Below, piece by piece: positions 33,183-34,913 of a stretch of DNA of 34,913 nt. Position 1 is the stretch's first letter, and every line of letters begins with the position of its first letter. The notes under the pieces are model-generated. The model was given only the letters and a program-made list of their open reading frames with translations, was not told the origin of the DNA and did not search any database. A program made the translations under genes and the position numbers. This stretch comes from an uncultured Oscillospiraceae bacterium (GTDB lineage Bacteria; Bacillota; Clostridia; Oscillospirales; Oscillospiraceae), in contig CANPXW010000017.1 of NCBI GenBank assembly GCA_947587025.1, positions 1-34,913 on the forward strand, given 5' to 3'.

Positions 33183-33875
33183 TCAATGATTTGCCTTGGA
33201 GAACGGACACCGCTTGCCGATGCACTGGTTGTTCTGGGGAGAATAGCTGCAGACCACCTGGTGGGTCTCCATCTCAACACCGAAGCGCTCTTTTACGAAG
33301 TCGATGGCGGCGAGGATGGAGAGGAAGGAGTCCCGTTTGCAGCACCGGGGCCCGCCGATCTCACCGATCTTTTCCAGTGACCGTGCGGTCATGTGGTGGG
33401 ACAGGGCGAACGGCTCGACGGTCAGCGGCGTGGACTTGGAGATGATGGAGACGAATATGCCGGAGCTGATGCCCGCCCCGCACGCGCCCCAGAAGCCGCA
33501 GGCCCCGCCGGGAACATTCTTGCCGCGATTCATCATCTCCACCAAGGCGCTGTGCAGGTCGATGTTGCCGCCGGCGTTTTTATAGGCGGTCAGCAGCGCG
33601 GCGCCCACCATCACATGGTGCTCCGGCCCGTGCATATGGCAAAAGGGCATGGCCATCATCTTCTCGATGACCGCGATGGGGTCTTTCGACGTCTCGGCCA
33701 TGCACAGCCCGATGATGGAGTCCAGCCCCCGGGTGTGGCAGTCGCTGCACACATAATGGCCGTTGACACACCGGGTCTTGCTCAGCTCCTTCTTGTGGCA
33801 TATCTCGCATTCCATAAGAACGTCCGTTTCCAGATACTCCAGCGGCGCCTTGCAGATCAAACATTCTTCTTTCAT
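33183..33875 (-). CDS. DUF5714-like cysteine-rich protein
   Basis: MKEECLICKAPLEYLETDVLMECEICHKKELSKTRCVNGHYVCSDCHTRG...GGACGFWGACGAGISSGIFVSII...GPRCCKRDSFLS. Confidence 0.85.
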   Translation of the reverse strand: MKEECLICKAPLEYLETDVLMECEICHKKELSKTRCVNGHYVCSDCHTRGLDSIIGLCMAETSKDPIAVIEKMMAMPFCHMHGPEHHVMVGAALLTAYKNAGGNIDLHSALVEMMNRGKNVPGGACGFWGACGAGISSGIFVSIISKSTPLTVEPFALSHHMTARSLEKIGEIGGPRCCKRDSFLSILAAIDFVKERFGVEMETHQVVCSYSPQNNQCIGKRCPFSKANH

Positions 33876-33929
33876 ATGTATACCTCCGATCATAAGCTGG
33901 TTTTGCTACACGGCATCTGCTCCATGGCC

Positions 33930-34913
33930 TCAGTCTTCCTCCGCGCCTGCGTCAGCCACATAGCTCCTGTCCATGGTGATGACACACAGATACCGTCCCT
34001 CCATCCGGTTGATCTGCCGGAGGATGTCGAATTCCACCGCGTCCTGCCGCTTCTGATCGTAGTCGTGGGACACCAGCAGGCGGAAGCTCACGTCCGTATA
34101 GCCGTCCTCCACAGAGAGGCGGAAGTCATGCAGTTCCAGGCGGGGGTCGATATGCTCCACGATCTCCGTCACCCTCCCGCGTATCCGGAGGATGTACTCG
34201 TCCCGCACCTCCACCGGATCTACGTGGATCACCAGGAGCACCCCCAGCCGGCAGGCCACATACCGCTCTATCTGCTCGATGAGCTCATGGGCCTGCTCAA
34301 TGTCCATCTCCCGGGACACCGCCACCCGAGCGCTGGCCATGCTTCGGCTCGGCCCGTAGCTGTGGATGATGAGGTCGTACACGTCCTCCACGCCCTCGAA
34401 AGACCACATCAGCTCCGTGATCGACTGATACAGCTCCCGCCCTGCGGGCTCGCCCAGCAGCGGCTCCAGCGTCTCCTTGGCGATCTTCACCCCGGCCGCC
34501 ATGACGAACAGCGACACCACCAGTCCCGCCCAGGCGTCCACGTCCAGCCCTGTCGCCTGGAAGATCAGCACGGACAGGACGGTCACGCCGGTGGACAGGC
34601 TGTCCCCCAGAGAGTCCGCCGCCGCAGCCATCATCACCTTGGAGTCGATGCGCCGGCCCACATTCCGATTGAAAAGACCCAGCCACAGCTTCACGGCCAC
34701 GGACAGCAGCAGAAAGAGGAATGGGAAGAGCTCGAAGGACAGGTCCCCCGGCTTTCCGATCCGGCCCACGCTGCTTCTGAACAGGGAAAAGCCCACCTCG
34801 ACCACCAGAAACGCCACGATGAAGGCCGCGATATATTCCATCCGGCCATAGCCGAAGGGATGCTTGCGGGTGGCAGGCTTTTCCGCCAGCTTGATGCCGG
34901 CCAAGCCGATGAC
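33930..34913 (-). CDS. cation diffusion facilitator family transporter (5' end outside window)
   Basis: VIGLAGIKLAEKPATRKHPFGYGRMEYIAAF...AAADSLGDSLSTG...DAWAGLVVSLFVMAAG; reading frame open to the window edge. Confidence 0.93.
   Translation of the reverse strand, partial: VIGLAGIKLAEKPATRKHPFGYGRMEYIAAFIVAFLVVEVGFSLFRSSVGRIGKPGDLSFELFPFLFLLLSVAVKLWLGLFNRNVGRRIDSKVMMAAAADSLGDSLSTGVTVLSVLIFQATGLDVDAWAGLVVSLFVMAAGVKIAKETLEPLLGEPAGRELYQSITELMWSFEGVEDVYDLIIHSYGPSRSMASARVAVSREMDIEQAHELIEQIERYVACRLGVLLVIHVDPVEVRDEYILRIRGRVTEIVEHIDPRLELHDFRLSVEDGYTDVSFRLLVSHDYDQKRQDAVEFDILRQINRMEGRYLCVITMDRSYVADAGAEED

Noticed and set aside
1-34913. CRISPR arrays, transposases, phage genes, BMC shell proteins or rRNA
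   Set aside because: None seen: no regularly spaced repeats, integrase/transposase motifs or shell-protein ORFs.

Overview
This is a GC-rich chromosomal window that looks like a gut-type Clostridia/Oscillospiraceae genome. That lineage call is inferred from gene content and codon usage; no search was run. About 30 protein-coding genes, one tRNA-Pro(TGG) and many intrinsic terminators are supportable. Most genes are ordinary: DegV, XRE, diacylglycerol kinase, YhhQ/queuosine-precursor transporter, split chromate transporter, FNT channel, LysA, acetyltransferase, hemolysin III, LysR, MarR, CDF. The most interesting region is a ~13 kb locus at 12126-26062. A LacI-type regulator diverges from a perfect TTGACA-N17-TATAAT promoter, followed by: a short, atypical glycyl radical enzyme (GRE; glycyl motif RVWGFNARF, active-site motif CCDGCEE), its radical-SAM activase, an aldehyde dehydrogenase, an HpcH/HpaI aldolase, a sugar-type ABC importer, an FAD-dependent oxidoreductase and a complete TRAP transporter. 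It looks like an uncharacterised anaerobic catabolic pathway. Secondary points of interest: a preQ1-type riboswitch whose promoter overlaps the stop codon of an unlisted 40-aa ORF; a MarR/OhrR-like, radical SAM and DUF5714 module; an internally deleted flavodoxin remnant; a perfect palindrome over the -10 of an XRE gene; and a hairpin abutting the 5' end of the tRNA. Function calls come from reading motifs in the protein sequences only.
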